A DNA stretch of 64,000 bases from Vesta saturnalis (Eukaryota > Arthropoda > Insecta > Coleoptera > Lampyridae): positions 1,923,501 to 1,987,500 of the forward strand of contig JARFJB010000390.1 in assembly GCA_036346205.1 (NCBI GenBank), read 5' to 3'. Of the stretch, positions 61,913 to 64,000 are shown piece by piece (the stretch's first letter is position 1; each line of letters starts with the position of its first letter). The notes beneath the pieces are model-generated. The model was not told where the DNA came from. It ran no database searches and saw only the letters and a program-made list of their open reading frames with translations. A program made the position numbers and the translations under genes.

Positions 61913-63102
61913 GTACAGTGTTGTGCGCGTAAGATCAGCACAAAACTACATTACTATTTGATCTATTAGGGTGTAGAGTAGTGAGTGTGATGCAATTCTG
62001 TTGGGTGTGCTTATGCGCGGTAATCGTGTGTGAGCGTGCGTGTGGTTCGTCGTGTGCGTGTTTGCGTGTGCCCGTGTGTGTGTGTGTGGTGTGTGTGTGC
62101 TGGTCGTGTGGGTGTGTGTTGCGTGGGTGTGCGTGTGGCGTGCGTGCGTGCTGTCGTGTGCGTGTGTGCGTGTGTGCGTGTGTGCGTGTGTGCGTGTGTG
62201 CGTGTGTGCGTGTGTGTCGTGTGTGTGTGTGCGTGTGTGCGTGTCGTGTCGTGTGCGTGTGCGTGTGCGTGTGCGTGTGCGTGTGTGCGTGTGTGCTGTG
62301 TCGTGTCGTGTGTGCTGTGTGCGGTGTGCGTGTGCGTGTGTGCGTGTGCGTGTGTGCGTGTGTGCGTGTGTGCGTGTGTGCGTGTGTGCGTGTGTCGTGC
62401 GTGTGTGCGTGTGTGCGTGTGTGGTGTGTGCGTGTGTGCGTGTGTGCGTGTGTGCGTGTGCGTGTGTCGTCGTGCGTGTGCGTGTGTGCGTGTGTGCTGT
62501 GTGCGTGTGTGTGGTGCGTGTGCGTGTGTGCGTGTGTGCGTGTGTGCTGTGTGCGTGTGTGCGTGTGTGCGTGTGTGCGTGCGTGCGTGTGCGTGTGTGC
62601 GTGTGTGCGTGTGTGCGTGTGCTGCGTCGTGTGCGTGCGCGTGTGCGTGTGTGCGTGTGCTGCGTGTGGCGTGTGGCGTGTGGCGTGTGCGTGTGCGCGT
62701 GTGCGCGTGTGGCGTGGCGGGTGCGCGTGCGGTGTGCGCGTGCGTGCGCTGCGTCGTCGCGGCGTGGTTGTGTGTGTGTGTGTGTGTGTGTTATCCACGA
62801 TAACAAGGGAGCAAAACCACATACGTACTTAAAATTTTGTACATAACCTTGTTTCCATTTCTCTGGCCCGGATTAGATCTTGGGATAAATTAAACGGTTT
62901 ATTAGGAGCTGTTTTTGATTTTTATCAAATATTTCGGAAAGAGCTGCATATTTCAAAAATTCCAATATAGAGACCTTTAATCATATAGATTAATTATGTT
63001 CTAGTCAAGTTTTTGATACGATGCGTAATTTAGCGGAAAAAAATTCCTAAGGTAGAATTGAAGTGTTAGTTCAATTTCTTTCAATATCTGAATAATGATA
63101 AT

Positions 63103-63107
<5 letters not shown>
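61863..63107 (+). mobile_element. microsatellite-bearing TIR element 'D', copy 2
   Basis: Left block TCGCTAAATCGACTTA.TAGCTCATTTTA matches the inverted right end of copy 1 (35013-35048). After the long TG/CG tract, TTATCCACGATA, ACTTAAAATTTTGTA, GATTTTTATCAAATATTTC and TTAATCATATAGATTAATTATG follow in the order seen at 31760-31915 and 34385-34410. Copy 2 has no mariner at the site where copy 1 carries mariner B. The right end is lost in the (AT)n at 63107. Confidence 0.7.
61985..62795. repeat. ~800-bp GTGTGC-rich microsatellite
   Basis: Degenerate GTGTGC/GTGCGT repeats ending in a pure (GT)n run. Five overlapping open frames of 257-295 codons are artefacts of the repeat. Confidence 0.97.

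Positions 63108-63167
<60 letters not shown>
63107..63167. repeat. (AT)n microsatellite
   Basis: Pure AT dinucleotides at the broken right side of element D copy 2. Confidence 0.97.
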
Positions 63168-63172
<5 letters not shown>

Positions 63173-64000
63173 GATGAGTCAAATTACGTGCAAGTAGCTA
63201 TGTAATTTGCATAGTGAAGTTTTAACTTGGTTAGTACGAAATGATACATTTCATTAAATAATTTTAGATAAGAATGATTAATAAACATTGAGATGTTTGT
63301 AAAATTTAAATATTTCTTAATATAATTGTAATAATGTTAGTATAAGTATAATCGACAACAAAATACGTTGAAGTATAGGATATGTTTGTTATCGTTTTGA
63401 GTTAATTCAAGCTTTCATTTAGTTTTGTAAGTTTATTTTAAAACAATATTCCCTGACGACATGTAATACAGGTTGTGGTTGACAGAAATAATGTTAAAAC
63501 TAGATCTAGGCTGGTATCAATGTCACAATTCACATGTACGCAGCCAAGATTTTTCCAAACATTCGTATTAGTGCGTTAAACTCATATTAGTGCAAAAATT
63601 ATGAAAAAAACAGAACAAGCACATTAGTGAGTGACTATAAAACACGAATCAAGCAGTAGCTCTGGGATTATTGTGTTTAATCAACAGTTTATGACCTTAA
63701 ACTAGTGAGTGACAACATTCCAACACTAGTCGTAGAAGAACATATGAACCTACGAAAGTGGTCAAATAAATTAATTTGTGACTTGAACATTAAGTTTAAA
63801 CACTTACATTAACAGTTATTGTGTTTAAAAGTGTGAAATTTAACATTAAAATTATATAAACAAAATCAGGTTGTTATATCCTCGCATAAAAATTTTTGTA
63901 AAAAGCATTTTAAATTGAGACAATTTATATAAAATAAATTAGTAGAGGCAAAAATAATAAGGTAGCCTCAATTTTATGTTATAATTCCTTATATTTATGT
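63168..64000. other. no gene recognised
   Basis: AT-rich to the window edge; nothing recognised. Confidence 0.5.

Noticed and set aside
61935..62846. Five overlapping ORFs of 257-295 codons, His/Thr-rich or Val/Cys-rich
   Set aside because: They are translations of the GTGTGC repeat in several frames on both strands; no real gene uses all frames of a microsatellite.

Overview
The window looks like AT-rich nuclear DNA of an insect. The single host gene recognised is a complete juvenile hormone epoxide hydrolase (JHEH) on the minus strand: four exons, 11348-15185, 453 codons, with the catalytic residues in place. Nearly everything else is transposable elements, foldback repeats and microsatellites, as in a large repeat-rich insect genome. 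The sequence alone does not fix the order or species.

Layout. 1-3.5 kb: edge of a Penelope-like (PLE) reverse transcriptase, then unexplained DNA. 3.5-9.5 kb: a three-level nest. A pogo-type fossil is interrupted by a DD41D mariner, and the last codons of that mariner's transposase are interrupted by a 1,959-bp element. That inner element has ~270-bp inverted repeats starting AG, a 6-bp target duplication (ATTGTT) and two small convergent genes. 10.5-15.2 kb: a foldback MITE 70 bp past the JHEH stop, then JHEH with a PLE fossil in its third intron. 15.7-16.6 kb: a deleted DD41D element. 19.8-25.5 kb: a decayed piggyBac and a piggyBac with intact TTAA ends. 25.8-29.0 kb: a 2,863-bp element with 31-bp TIRs and a TATT duplication, inserted in a 135-bp tandem array. 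31.6-40.0 kb: a microsatellite-bearing TIR element carrying two spliced DD41D mariners, abutted by a nearly intact piggyBac. 42.5-47 kb: two more piggyBac fossils. 49.6-52.4 kb: a nest of foldback elements. 54-55.9 kb: two head-to-head PLE fossils. 57.9-60.4 kb: a pogo/Tigger element with clean TIRs. 61.4-63.2 kb: a second copy of the microsatellite-bearing element, with an ~800-bp TG/CG-rich tract.

Most transposases carry frameshifts or stops. Only JHEH and the two small ORFs inside the 5.5-7.5 kb element appear open from start to stop. The most notable items are that two-gene element, with nuclear-receptor-like motifs (TCAAGGTCA) repeated in its arms; the TATT-duplicating transposon, whose boundaries are proved by the tandem array; and a shared end architecture (palindrome plus terminal motif, three copies each) in two unrelated piggyBac families. 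Frames, splice sites and duplications were read by eye; family names rest on remembered motifs and no database search was run.
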